The notes beneath the pieces were generated by a model, which was not told the DNA's origin, made no database searches, and saw only the letters and a list, made by a program, of their open reading frames with translations. This document shows, piece by piece, positions 18,365-26,752 of a DNA stretch of 64,000 nt (within the stretch, counting starts at the first letter, position 1; each line of letters opens with the position of its first letter). The position numbers were made by a program, and so were the translations under genes. Location of the stretch: the NCBI RefSeq assembly GCF_029643245.1, contig NZ_CP116398.1, positions 1,302,001 through 1,366,000 of the forward strand, read 5' to 3'. Source of the DNA: Methylomonas sp. EFPC3 (lineage in GTDB: Bacteria > Pseudomonadota > Gammaproteobacteria > Methylococcales > Methylomonadaceae).

Positions 18365-19432
18365 ATGAACCACAAACTATCCGTCGCCGCCCTGATTCTG
18401 ATCGCGGCAACCGCCGCCGGCCGAAGCGAGGCGGCAAATTTTTCCAGCGTTTATGCCTTCGGCGATTCGCTGTCCGACAGCGGCAAGAGTTCATCGTCGG
18501 TCTGGAGCATTTACAATTTCTTGAACGGTTATCCGGGGCCGATCAATCCCAACGGCAATTGCGACACCACTCATCCGTGCCCGCCCTATTTCGAAGGTCG
18601 TATATCCAACGGAGCGACCGCAGTGGAGCGCATAGCAAATTCGGTTCTGCCCGGCGGCAGCAATTCGAGCAATTTTTTCAATTACGCGGTGGCCGGCGCC
18701 ACCAGCGGCATCGGTAACTTCGGCGACGGCGGCTCGCAGTCGGCCCCCGGCGGTTTCGCTCTACCGGGCATCGCCCAACAAATCGGTTTTTACCTGAACA
18801 ACGCCGCCCCGGCCGCCAATGCGCTGCACTTCGTCTGGGGCGGTGCCAACGACTATCTGACCGACGTCTATATCCCGCTGGCAACCCAACCCGGCCTCGA
18901 CCCCAGCGCGGTCGCCAAAAAAGCGGCGCAAACCGCCGCAACCAGCATCGCCGGTTACGTCGGTGCATTGGCGGCTTTCGGTGCAGAAACCATCCTGGTG
19001 CCCAACTTGCCCGATTTGGGCTTGACGCCGTTCGTCACCAGCCAAGGCCAGGGCGTGATCGACCCGGCGCGCGAATATTCGTTGACCTTCAACCAAACCC
19101 TGGCCAGTTTATTGGGTCTGGTCGACAACCAGTTCGCCGCCACCGACATCGTCGAATTCGACTCGTTCGGTTTATTCAATGCCATCGTCGCCAATCCGGC
19201 CGGATTCGGTTTCGGCGATGCGGTCAGCGCCTGCGTCAGCTTACCCGACGCCTGCGCCGATCCGAATAATCATGTGTTTTGGGACGATTTCCATCCGACG
19301 GCGGCGATGCATGCGCTGGTCGCCAACGCCATGGTCAGCCAGGTACCGTTGCCGGCTGCCGGCTGGTTGTTCGCCGCCGGCTGGTTAGCGCTGTGTCGCC
19401 GCCTCCGGTTTACCGCGCCGGCCAGCGCATAA
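18365..19432 (+). CDS. Secreted SGNH/GDSL esterase with PEP-CTERM-like tail
   Basis: The protein has 355 residues. A signal peptide covers about 1-24 (cleavage after SEA). Block I is AFGDSLSDSG with nucleophile S35, block III is VWGGANDYL, and block V is WDDFHPT with D307 and H310. The C-terminus reads QVPLPAAGWLFAAGWLALCRR, in which a VPLPAA-type motif, hydrophobic helix and arginine cluster match a PEP-CTERM or VPxxP exosortase signal. GGAG lies seven bases before the ATG. It is probably processed by an exosortase encoded elsewhere and acts as a surface lipase or esterase. Confidence 0.86.
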   Translation: MNHKLSVAALILIAATAAGRSEAANFSSVYAFGDSLSDSGKSSSSVWSIYNFLNGYPGPINPNGNCDTTHPCPPYFEGRISNGATAVERIANSVLPGGSNSSNFFNYAVAGATSGIGNFGDGGSQSAPGGFALPGIAQQIGFYLNNAAPAANALHFVWGGANDYLTDVYIPLATQPGLDPSAVAKKAAQTAATSIAGYVGALAAFGAETILVPNLPDLGLTPFVTSQGQGVIDPAREYSLTFNQTLASLLGLVDNQFAATDIVEFDSFGLFNAIVANPAGFGFGDAVSACVSLPDACADPNNHVFWDDFHPTAAMHALVANAMVSQVPLPAAGWLFAAGWLALCRRLRFTAPASA

Positions 19433-19444
19433 GCTCTAGTTGGT

Positions 19445-19471
19445 TGCGGCCGGTTCAAGCAGCCGGCCGCA
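19445..19471. terminator. Hairpin between convergent genes
   Basis: A perfect 9-bp stem TGCGGCCGG/CCGGCCGCA (19445-19453 and 19463-19471) with a 9-base loop sits between the convergent esterase and hybrid kinase stops. Neither side has a clear T-run, so it may be a weak bidirectional terminator. Confidence 0.5.
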
Positions 19472-19476
19472 GGGCA

Positions 19477-22400
19477 TCAACCGGGACGGCGTCGATTCAA
19501 CTCGGCGATGGCCCGCTGCAAGGCCTCGATCAACTCTTCGGCTTGGCGCAACGCATGTTCGTCGTCAAGCCGGACCGAACGCAACACCCGAATCGCAACC
19601 GCTTCCAACTCCGGCGCGCAGACATTGCCGGCCATGCCTTTTAAATTATGAGCCGTCTCCTTGATTACCTCCAAATCCCGGCCTGCCAGCGCTTGGCGCA
19701 ATAGTTCGGCATCGCCTGCGTGATGCTCGGCCGCCATTCGAATCAAACGGTCGACGAAATCGGTTTGATTCGGAAACTTTTTGGCAAGCGCCGGCCAATC
19801 GACTGCCGGCAGTGGCGTCGGCTGCGCTTGGCCTAAACTCAACGGCGCCAAGCCCGGCATGGCACCGGCATTGCCAATCTGATCGCGCAAGGCCGACACC
19901 AGGGTTTCGATATCGAGCGGCTTGGTCAAAGTCGCCGCCATTCCTGCCGCCAAACAGCGCATATGTTCTTCTTTCAGAGCGTGAGCGGTCTGGCCGATCA
20001 CCGGCAGCGCCGGCGCAATTTGCCTGATGAGCCGGGTTGCCTCGAGCCCGTCCATCTCCGGCATCTGTACATCCATCAACACCAGATCGAAGTTCTGCGC
20101 CGCTTGTTGCACCGCTTCGACGGCCAAACGCCCGTTAGCGACCATCTGCACCTCGGCGCCTTCCTGGCGCAGAAAATCCTCCAGCACCAACTGATTGATC
20201 GCATTGTCCTCGGCGGCGAGTATCCGCAGGCCGGCCAGACGCCTTTCGCCAGTAGTGCGGGTGATGGCAACCGGATTGTCGCAGTGATCGATCAGCCGTA
20301 GCGGTAGACGCAGAGTAAAGGTGCTACCCACACCCAGTCTGCTGTCGACCTCGAGCGTACCGCCCATCATTACCGCCAGGCGCCGGCTAATCGCCAGGCC
20401 CAGGCCGGTGCCGCCGAATTTGCGGGTGGTGGCGCTGTCGGCCTGTTCGAACGCCTCGAACAATCGAGCCAAATTGGATTCGGCAATACCGATGCCGGTA
20501 TCGCGGACGCGAAACACCAACTCCCCGCCCTCGCAGCTGCCGCTCAGGCAAATTTCGCCGGTCTGGGTAAATTTGATGGCGTTGGCAACCAGATTGATCA
20601 GAATCTGGGAAATTCTGACCGGATCGCCCAGGCACGCCCTGGGCAGTGCATCGTTTTGGACAAGCAATTTCAGATTCTTAGCGGCGCCGGCCTCGGCAAA
20701 AGTTTGCAAGGCGGTGGCGGCCAAATAGCCGGGATCGAGCGGCACGCTTTCGATTTCCAGCTTGCCGGCTTCGATTTTGGAAAAATCCAGGATATCGTTG
20801 ATGATGGTCAGCAACAATTTGCCGGAATCGAGAATGCGGGAAAATATCTCCTGAGTTTCGCCCCGGCCCACACTGTCGCGGTAACCGATCTGGGCCAGAC
20901 CGAGCACGCCGTTTAGCGGCGTACGGATCTCATGCGACATATTGGCTAAAAAATCGCTTTTCAGCCGCGCCAATTGCTCCGCGGCCCGGCGCGCATCTTC
21001 CCTGGCCTGATCCGCCAAATAACGTTCGGTATTGTCATAGAAGCTCATCACCGCGCCGGACAAGCCGTCTCCGTTCCAAACCGGCTGCGTGGCCACGGAA
21101 ACTTGCAACGCACGGCCGTCGGCACACCAGAACACTTCGCCGTCCAGCCTCAATTCCTTTCCGGCGACAACCGCATGGAACAAAGGACAGGCTTCGGCAG
21201 CACAACGCCGGCCGTCGGCCCGCCGGTAATGAATCACATCGTGCACGTTGCGGCCCAATATGTCTTCGACCGCATAGCCCAACAATTGCGCCGCGGCCGG
21301 ATTCGCCATCCGCACCAAACCCTGGGCATCGAGTTCGAATATGCCTTCCGCGGCCGACTCGACCACTTGCCGATAGCGTTGTTCCGCTTGCCTGGCTTCC
21401 CCGGTGCGGGCTTCGACCAGGCGCTCCAGATGAAACCGGTGGTTTTCCAGTTCGGCTTCGGCCCGCTTCAGATGAGTCACATCGGAAACGATTGCATAAA
21501 ATCCCCTGACCTCACGATCCCGGATATCCGGAATGTATTGCACCATGGCATGCCGCGCCGGGCGGCCGTTGCGCGCCGGGTATTCGGTATCGAACACCTG
21601 TTTTTCGCCGCGCAACACCGCTGCGACCCGAGGCAGATTGCTCGGATAAATCTCCTCCGGCAACACTTGACCCACGTGTCTACCCTGAATCGCGGCGGGA
21701 TCGATGCCGAACCAATCGGCGTAAGCGGCGTTGCCGAAGCGATTGACCAAATCCTTATCCCAGTAGCCGATCAAGGCCGGAACGTTATCGAGGATGGTAC
21801 GGTAAAAAACTTCCCGTACCGCCAGTTCCGCATCCTTGGCCTTGATCGCGCGCAGATCGAAAATCGTTGTCATCAAGCCTAAAAAATTGCCATGGGCATC
21901 GCGGATACTGGATACGGTCAGAAACACCGGCACGGCACTACCGTCTTTGGCTTGCCGCACAACTTCCCGCGCGCAACCGCCCTGCTCGAAAGCCTGCCGC
22001 AATATTGCCAGTTGTTCGGCTCTGCTGTCCGGATCGTCCGGCACCAGAAAACTCGGGTGGCGCCCGCACACCTCATGCTCGGCATAGCCGAATAATTGCA
22101 AAAACGCCGGATTGACAAATTCAATGGTGCCGTCGGCAGTGCCGATTACATTAGCTGCCGCGGATTGACGCAAGGCTTCCGATAGCCGGTAGCGTTCGTT
22201 CTCCGCGGCCTTGCGTTCGGTAATGTCCTCACTGAAGAGAACAACGCCGCCGACCGAGCCGTCTCGCGCCGGCCAGGGCCTTACCTCCCACTTCAACCAT
22301 TGCAGACTGCCGTCGCTACGCCGAAAACAATCCTCGTCTTCGCGGATCACTTCCCCGGCCAGACCGCGGCGATGAACGGCTTTCCAGTCGTCGCCGATCT

Positions 22401-23934
22401 CCGGAAACACGGCATAATGCGATACGCCGGACAGTTCGGTGTCGCCCAAGCGGTAATCCTCGCGCCAGCGCTTGCTGGCCGCCAGGTAACGCATGTCCCG
22501 GTCGAACATCGCCAATGCCGCCGGCGCATGTTCGATCAATATCCGCAACCGCTCCTCGCTGTCCGCCAACGCGTCTTCGGCCCGTTTGCGCTGAGTAATA
22601 TCCAACACCGACAACAACATTTCGTCGCCCAACCGGACCCGGCCGAGCAGCACGGTTTTGATGCTGCCGTCTTTACTGCGCACCGACAACTCGGATTGGG
22701 TTAACTCGGTTTCCGCCAGTTCGGCCCACCGCTGCCGGCAGAGTTGGAGTTGCTGCAGACTCGATTCGGGATCGGCGATCACTTTATCCCGCCAATCTTC
22801 TATGCTGGACAATTCGTCCGGCCCATAGCCGAACAGTTTGACGAATTCGCGGTTCATGGAGACGAAGGCGCCATCGCGGTTGCTGGTGGAAAAGGCCACG
22901 GGCGACTGCTCGTACATCTGGCGGAAACGGGTCTCGCTGGCCGCCAACGCTATTCGTTGTTGCTCAATGGTATCCATCAAGCGTTTGCGCTCGGTCACGT
23001 TGCGGGCAACGGCGAACATGCCGATCGGCGATCCGTTACGGCCGACGACCGGCCCTTTGATGGTTAAAAAATCCAAGACCAAACCGTCCTGGTTTTCCAG
23101 ATGCTCGTCCAGCATGATCGGTTTGACGCTGAGCATCGCCGCCCTATCGTTGGCCATGAAGGCCATCCCGACCTCCACCGGAAACAAGGCCAAGTCGTCT
23201 TTGCCGATGATTTCCGCGAGCGGTTTGCCGACGAATTCGCAGGTGGCGGCATTGGCCAGCACGTATCGACCCAGCGCATCCTTGGCGAATACCGCATCCG
23301 GGGTACCGTCGACGATGGCTTGCAGCAGGTAGCGGGTGGCTTGCGCTTCCGCCAAGGAACGCTGCAAGCGCCCGCTCAGCGACGACAAGGTAATCCCCGA
23401 CAGCAGAAAAATGGCCAATTGCAAACTTTCCACCGCCGGTACCACCACGAAACTTTCCAGCGGCAGCAGGAGCCGATAGCAGACGAAACCCGTCGACAGC
23501 AGCGTCGCGGTAAACCCTGGCCCGCTGCCGCCGAGCAAGGCACTGAACACGACCGGGATCATGAATAGCACCAGCATCGGTCGCTGGCCGAACGGCATGG
23601 CGAACTCTTGCCTGACCCACATCGTCGCCAGCGTAATGCAGACGGCAAACAAGTACATGGGCCAGCGCGGCGGCTTATCGAGAAAACCGGTTACCGCCGA
23701 AGTCAGATGGGATTGGGCCAGATCGGCTGCCGAAGCGGTCGCGACCGCATTCAATGCAAAAAACAGAAAACCGGTAGTGGCAACGACGAACAACACTCCT
23801 TTTGCGGTCGAAAACCAGACCACAGATTCGGTGTCGGTAATTTGAGCCAACAAGGTGTCGGATAAAAATATCCAGGCCAAACCGAGTATCAGGTAGGCCG
23901 TCGTTGCAAACAAAATAAATCGGTTTCTCGCCAT
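19477..23934 (-). CDS. Membrane hybrid histidine kinase with six PAS domains and Hpt
   Basis: The protein has 1485 residues. Two membrane helices (about 7-27 and 40-62) are followed by a DUF4118/KdpD-like block of helices (about 92-200), then six PAS domains (about 205-975), HisKA with H1001 in SHEIRTP, HATPase_c (N box LINLVANAIKFT, DTGIGI, GTGLGL), REC with D1288 in LMDVQMPEMDG, and Hpt with H1429 in AHNLKG. A full internal phosphorelay is thus present, but the final response regulator is not adjacent. The ATG at 23934 faces the divergent GH17 gene, with 211 bases between. Ligand unknown; the multiple PAS domains suggest redox or metabolite sensing. Confidence 0.9.
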   Translation of the reverse strand: MARNRFILFATTAYLILGLAWIFLSDTLLAQITDTESVVWFSTAKGVLFVVATTGFLFFALNAVATASAADLAQSHLTSAVTGFLDKPPRWPMYLFAVCITLATMWVRQEFAMPFGQRPMLVLFMIPVVFSALLGGSGPGFTATLLSTGFVCYRLLLPLESFVVVPAVESLQLAIFLLSGITLSSLSGRLQRSLAEAQATRYLLQAIVDGTPDAVFAKDALGRYVLANAATCEFVGKPLAEIIGKDDLALFPVEVGMAFMANDRAAMLSVKPIMLDEHLENQDGLVLDFLTIKGPVVGRNGSPIGMFAVARNVTERKRLMDTIEQQRIALAASETRFRQMYEQSPVAFSTSNRDGAFVSMNREFVKLFGYGPDELSSIEDWRDKVIADPESSLQQLQLCRQRWAELAETELTQSELSVRSKDGSIKTVLLGRVRLGDEMLLSVLDITQRKRAEDALADSEERLRILIEHAPAALAMFDRDMRYLAASKRWREDYRLGDTELSGVSHYAVFPEIGDDWKAVHRRGLAGEVIREDEDCFRRSDGSLQWLKWEVRPWPARDGSVGGVVLFSEDITERKAAENERYRLSEALRQSAAANVIGTADGTIEFVNPAFLQLFGYAEHEVCGRHPSFLVPDDPDSRAEQLAILRQAFEQGGCAREVVRQAKDGSAVPVFLTVSSIRDAHGNFLGLMTTIFDLRAIKAKDAELAVREVFYRTILDNVPALIGYWDKDLVNRFGNAAYADWFGIDPAAIQGRHVGQVLPEEIYPSNLPRVAAVLRGEKQVFDTEYPARNGRPARHAMVQYIPDIRDREVRGFYAIVSDVTHLKRAEAELENHRFHLERLVEARTGEARQAEQRYRQVVESAAEGIFELDAQGLVRMANPAAAQLLGYAVEDILGRNVHDVIHYRRADGRRCAAEACPLFHAVVAGKELRLDGEVFWCADGRALQVSVATQPVWNGDGLSGAVMSFYDNTERYLADQAREDARRAAEQLARLKSDFLANMSHEIRTPLNGVLGLAQIGYRDSVGRGETQEIFSRILDSGKLLLTIINDILDFSKIEAGKLEIESVPLDPGYLAATALQTFAEAGAAKNLKLLVQNDALPRACLGDPVRISQILINLVANAIKFTQTGEICLSGSCEGGELVFRVRDTGIGIAESNLARLFEAFEQADSATTRKFGGTGLGLAISRRLAVMMGGTLEVDSRLGVGSTFTLRLPLRLIDHCDNPVAITRTTGERRLAGLRILAAEDNAINQLVLEDFLRQEGAEVQMVANGRLAVEAVQQAAQNFDLVLMDVQMPEMDGLEATRLIRQIAPALPVIGQTAHALKEEHMRCLAAGMAATLTKPLDIETLVSALRDQIGNAGAMPGLAPLSLGQAQPTPLPAVDWPALAKKFPNQTDFVDRLIRMAAEHHAGDAELLRQALAGRDLEVIKETAHNLKGMAGNVCAPELEAVAIRVLRSVRLDDEHALRQAEELIEALQRAIAELNRRRPG

Positions 23935-24107
23935 GCCAAAATGTTCGAATGGTCCGGATAAAGGGATCGCTTGCCACGGGCCGATACCCGCCCGCCTATT
24001 CCCCTAATTTTGGCACAGTTTAAAATTCCTTCATCGGCAATAGATTCGAGCGGCCGTTGCCGTCATCACTATTGCAGCCGCGGACATCGGCACCGCAACG
24101 GCCGGTG

Positions 24108-24113
24108 TATAAT
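24108..24113 (+). promoter_or_regulatory. Candidate -10 box of the GH17 gene
   Basis: A perfect TATAAT lies 32 bases before the ATG at 24146, in the 211-base divergent region shared with the hybrid kinase. I see no good -35 box at the right distance. Confidence 0.35.
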
Positions 24114-24145
24114 CGCCGAATTCATTATCGGCTTCCCTCATCCGC

Positions 24146-25849
24146 ATGTCTTCGCTCAAAGTCCTGCTCTGCCTGCTACTCGTTTTCGTCGCCCACGGCT
24201 CCATCGCTTGGTATCGCAACCAACCGCAAGCGGCCGGCCCGGACGTGCCGTCCGGCAAATTGCGCAGCCTGTCGTTTGCGCCTTACCACGCCGGCTTTAG
24301 CCCGATCGCCCAAAAATTTCCGTTGCCGGAGCATATCGACACCGACGCCCGGCTGATCGCCGACAAAACGTACACCATTCGCACCTATTCCGTGCGCGGC
24401 GGCATGCAACCAACCCCGGAATACGCCCGCCAACACGGTTTGAATATGATGATGGGCGCCTGGCTCGGCGACGGCCACCCGGAAAACAAAGTCGAAATCC
24501 AGAGCCTGATTCAAGCCGCCAACCAGCACCCGGACGTCGTAACCCGGGTCATCGTCGGTAATGAAGTGTTATTGCGCAAGGACATGGATATCGACACGCT
24601 GATCGCTTACATCCGCCAGGTGAAGCAAGCGGTCAAACAACCGGTGACCTATGCCGACGTCTGGTCCAGTTACATGCAATATCCGCAGCTGTTCCAGGAA
24701 GTGGATTTCATCACCGTGCATATCCTGCCTTACTGGGAAGACGAACCGGTCGCAATCGAACACGCAGCGGACCACGTCGAAAAAATCGTGCGCCAGATCG
24801 AAGAAAAGGCCCGCAGCATGGGTGTCGACAAACCGATTCTGATTGGCGAATCCGGCTGGCCCTCGGTCGGCAGGCAGCGCGGCGCCGCAGTACCCGGCGT
24901 GGTCAACTCGGCGCGTTACATTCGCGATTTGATTCAGGTCGCCAACCGCCACGGTTTCGATTACAACATCGTCGAAGCTTTCAACCAGCCCTGGAAAAGC
25001 CACAACGAAGGCGTGGTCGGTGCCAATTGGGGCTTACTGGACATAGACCGCGAACCGGTGTTTCCGCTGACCGGACCGGTACAGGAAAATCCGGACTGGC
25101 TGCAGCAGTTCGGCTGGGCCGCGGCGCTGAGTCTGGCCGCGGCCGGCATCGGCCGGCGGGCTTTACAACATTTGGCCTGGCCGAAGCTAACGGCGTATCT
25201 GCTGCTGATCCAGGTATTCAGCGGATGCCTGGTGCATCTGGCCGACTTATCCTGGGAGACCAGTTACAGCGTCTGGCAACAGGCCTACACGCTGATCATG
25301 ATATGCGGTAATGCGGCACTCGCCGGCCTGCTGCTGATCCAGGTTTACGCCGCAGTAGTCGAGCGAGCCGTTCCGGCACCCTGCCGCGCAGCGCTGCAAA
25401 CCGGGTACTTGCTGTTCATGGCGTTGGCCGTCGCAAAAACCTATCTGCTGGCGTTCGACGGCCGCTATTTAAGTTTTCCGGTCGAGCAATTCACGATTCC
25501 GGCCGTGGGGATCGCTGCGCTAGCCGTATGCCGCCGGCTAGGCGACTTGACGACGAATAGCGGGGCCGAGGCCGGCAAATACAGCGGCCGCCTGGCATTT
25601 TTGTTGGGCTTGGGCATATTCGGCATCGTCGCCGGCGAAACCTATTCCTTCATGTCGGCCTACGACTTTATCCAGGCCCACCCCAGCATCGGCGAGGGCC
25701 TGCCGGTCGCGCTAGGCTATACCTTGCAGAACCGGCAATTGCTGGCTTGGCTGGTCTGCATCCTGATTCTGGCGTTACCGTACTGGCCGAAACCGAGTGG
25801 CAAGCCGCAGCCTGCCGGCGATGCCCGCATTAGCGGAGAACCACAGTGA
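24146..25849 (+). CDS. Membrane-anchored GH17 beta-glucanase-like protein
   Basis: The protein has 567 residues. An N-terminal signal anchor (about 4-20) precedes a GH17-type (beta/alpha)8 domain at about 40-320, with the proton donor E140 in VGNEV and the nucleophile E235 in IGESGWPS, plus FNQPWK. The C-terminal 230 residues hold roughly seven membrane helices. GH17 enzymes cut or remodel beta-1,3 or beta-1,6 glucans, and membrane-fused forms occur with bacterial glucan synthesis. No glycosyltransferase is adjacent. Its stop overlaps the next small gene by GTGA. Confidence 0.85.
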   Translation: MSSLKVLLCLLLVFVAHGSIAWYRNQPQAAGPDVPSGKLRSLSFAPYHAGFSPIAQKFPLPEHIDTDARLIADKTYTIRTYSVRGGMQPTPEYARQHGLNMMMGAWLGDGHPENKVEIQSLIQAANQHPDVVTRVIVGNEVLLRKDMDIDTLIAYIRQVKQAVKQPVTYADVWSSYMQYPQLFQEVDFITVHILPYWEDEPVAIEHAADHVEKIVRQIEEKARSMGVDKPILIGESGWPSVGRQRGAAVPGVVNSARYIRDLIQVANRHGFDYNIVEAFNQPWKSHNEGVVGANWGLLDIDREPVFPLTGPVQENPDWLQQFGWAAALSLAAAGIGRRALQHLAWPKLTAYLLLIQVFSGCLVHLADLSWETSYSVWQQAYTLIMICGNAALAGLLLIQVYAAVVERAVPAPCRAALQTGYLLFMALAVAKTYLLAFDGRYLSFPVEQFTIPAVGIAALAVCRRLGDLTTNSGAEAGKYSGRLAFLLGLGIFGIVAGETYSFMSAYDFIQAHPSIGEGLPVALGYTLQNRQLLAWLVCILILALPYWPKPSGKPQPAGDARISGEPQ

Positions 25850-26013
25850 AAGCCTCCTCCGCAACCCGATTCAAATGCGCTGCCGTGTTTGTAGTGTTCA
25901 TGATTTTTAGCGTCGGACCGATTCCGATCACCAGCGCACTGGGCTTATACGTGGTTATTTTCCGGCCGCGCTGGTTTAAAGAACTGGTTAACCGCGTCTA
26001 CGCCGACGATTAA
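25846..26013 (+). CDS. 55-residue membrane peptide coupled to the GH17 gene
   Basis: This short frame starts with GTG at 25846, overlapping the GH17 stop by four bases (GTGA), and ends with TAA at 26011-26013. The peptide has a basic N-terminus (KASSATRFK), a single hydrophobic helix over about residues 11-39, and a charged tail RPRWFKELVNRVYADD. The overlap and the sharply amphiphilic layout argue that it is translated. I infer a small partner or stabiliser of the GH17 membrane protein. Confidence 0.7.
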   Translation: MKASSATRFKCAAVFVVFMIFSVGPIPITSALGLYVVIFRPRWFKELVNRVYADD

Positions 26014-26144
26014 TTGGCCGCCCGGATTCCGTGTTATCCCAGCTCCGGCAAGTCTAAGCGGTTTACCCGGCCGGATTTATCCATTATCGTTAGCTACCGG
26101 GCCTAATCGCCCACATCCAGCCATCACAACCCAGGAAAATTATT

Positions 26145-26576
26145 ATGGAACGTCGCGATTTTATTAAATTCAGCGCGGCCGGCGCGGTAGCCGGCCTGGC
26201 CCTTCCCCACGCTGCTTCGGCGGCAGCCGGCGCGGTACCGACACCGCCGGGGGACCTGTTCTACACCAAGGACGCTCAGGGCCGCTGGGCCGGAAAGGCA
26301 GCCACCCACTTGCCGGTGATCGAGGCGACCAAAGACGGCGGCAAAATCAGCATAAAAGTGACCACCCCCCACGAAATGAAAGGATACGAGCATTACATTG
26401 TCAAACACGTGCTGCTGGACAAGGACTACAAATTCCTGGCCGAACACATGTTGGACCCAAGCAAAGACCCGGTGCCGGTTTCGACCTTTAGTTTGGACGG
26501 CTATGTCGGCACGCTGTACGCCCTGAGTTTGTGCAACAAGCACGATTTGTGGATCAGCAGCGCCGAGATTGCCTGA
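26145..26576 (+). CDS. Tat-exported desulfoferrodoxin/superoxide reductase-like protein
   Basis: The protein has 143 residues. RRDFIKF (3-9) followed by a hydrophobic stretch and ASA is a Tat signal peptide. The mature part shows the neelaredoxin/SOR fold signature: H55 in THLPVIE, H76 in PHEM, H83 in YEHYI, and C130 with H133 in LCNKHDLW, matching the Fe(His)4Cys centre. The spacing between H76 and H83 is one residue longer than the usual HPxTxxH. The desulforedoxin-type FeCys4 domain is absent. If active, it would reduce superoxide in the periplasm. AGGA lies ten bases before the ATG. It appears monocistronic. Confidence 0.78.
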   Translation: MERRDFIKFSAAGAVAGLALPHAASAAAGAVPTPPGDLFYTKDAQGRWAGKAATHLPVIEATKDGGKISIKVTTPHEMKGYEHYIVKHVLLDKDYKFLAEHMLDPSKDPVPVSTFSLDGYVGTLYALSLCNKHDLWISSAEIA

Positions 26577-26584
26577 TTCCTGCG

Positions 26585-26612
26585 CCCCCGGATCGGGGAA
26601 AGTATCCGGGGG
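26585..26612 (+). terminator. Terminator-like hairpin after the SOR-like gene
   Basis: A perfect 9-bp stem CCCCCGGAT/ATCCGGGGG (26585-26593 and 26604-26612) with a 10-base loop begins eight bases after the stop codon. The following TCTATT is a weak T-tract. Confidence 0.6.
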
Positions 26613-26685
26613 TCTATTGCCGCAGTTAAACGGCGTGCCGGCGCAGTCGCCTGGCCCCACCCCTTCAAGTCACCCCCGGAGATTT

Positions 26686-26710
26686 GGGAGAGCGGCATGA
26701 TTGCTCTCCC
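26686..26710. terminator. Hairpin between convergent genes
   Basis: A perfect 8-bp stem GGGAGAGC/GCTCTCCC (26686-26693 and 26703-26710) lies 43 bases beyond the end of the leftward RND gene. It lacks a clear T-run on either strand, so termination is inferred from position. Confidence 0.4.
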
Positions 26711-26752
26711 CTCAGCGCCTACTCAAGTTTGGTCTCCAAGTAGTTAAACCGG

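Noticed and set aside
20974-21882. 302-codon open frame on the + strand
   Set aside because: It is antisense to the PAS region of the membrane hybrid kinase, whose frame is well conserved.
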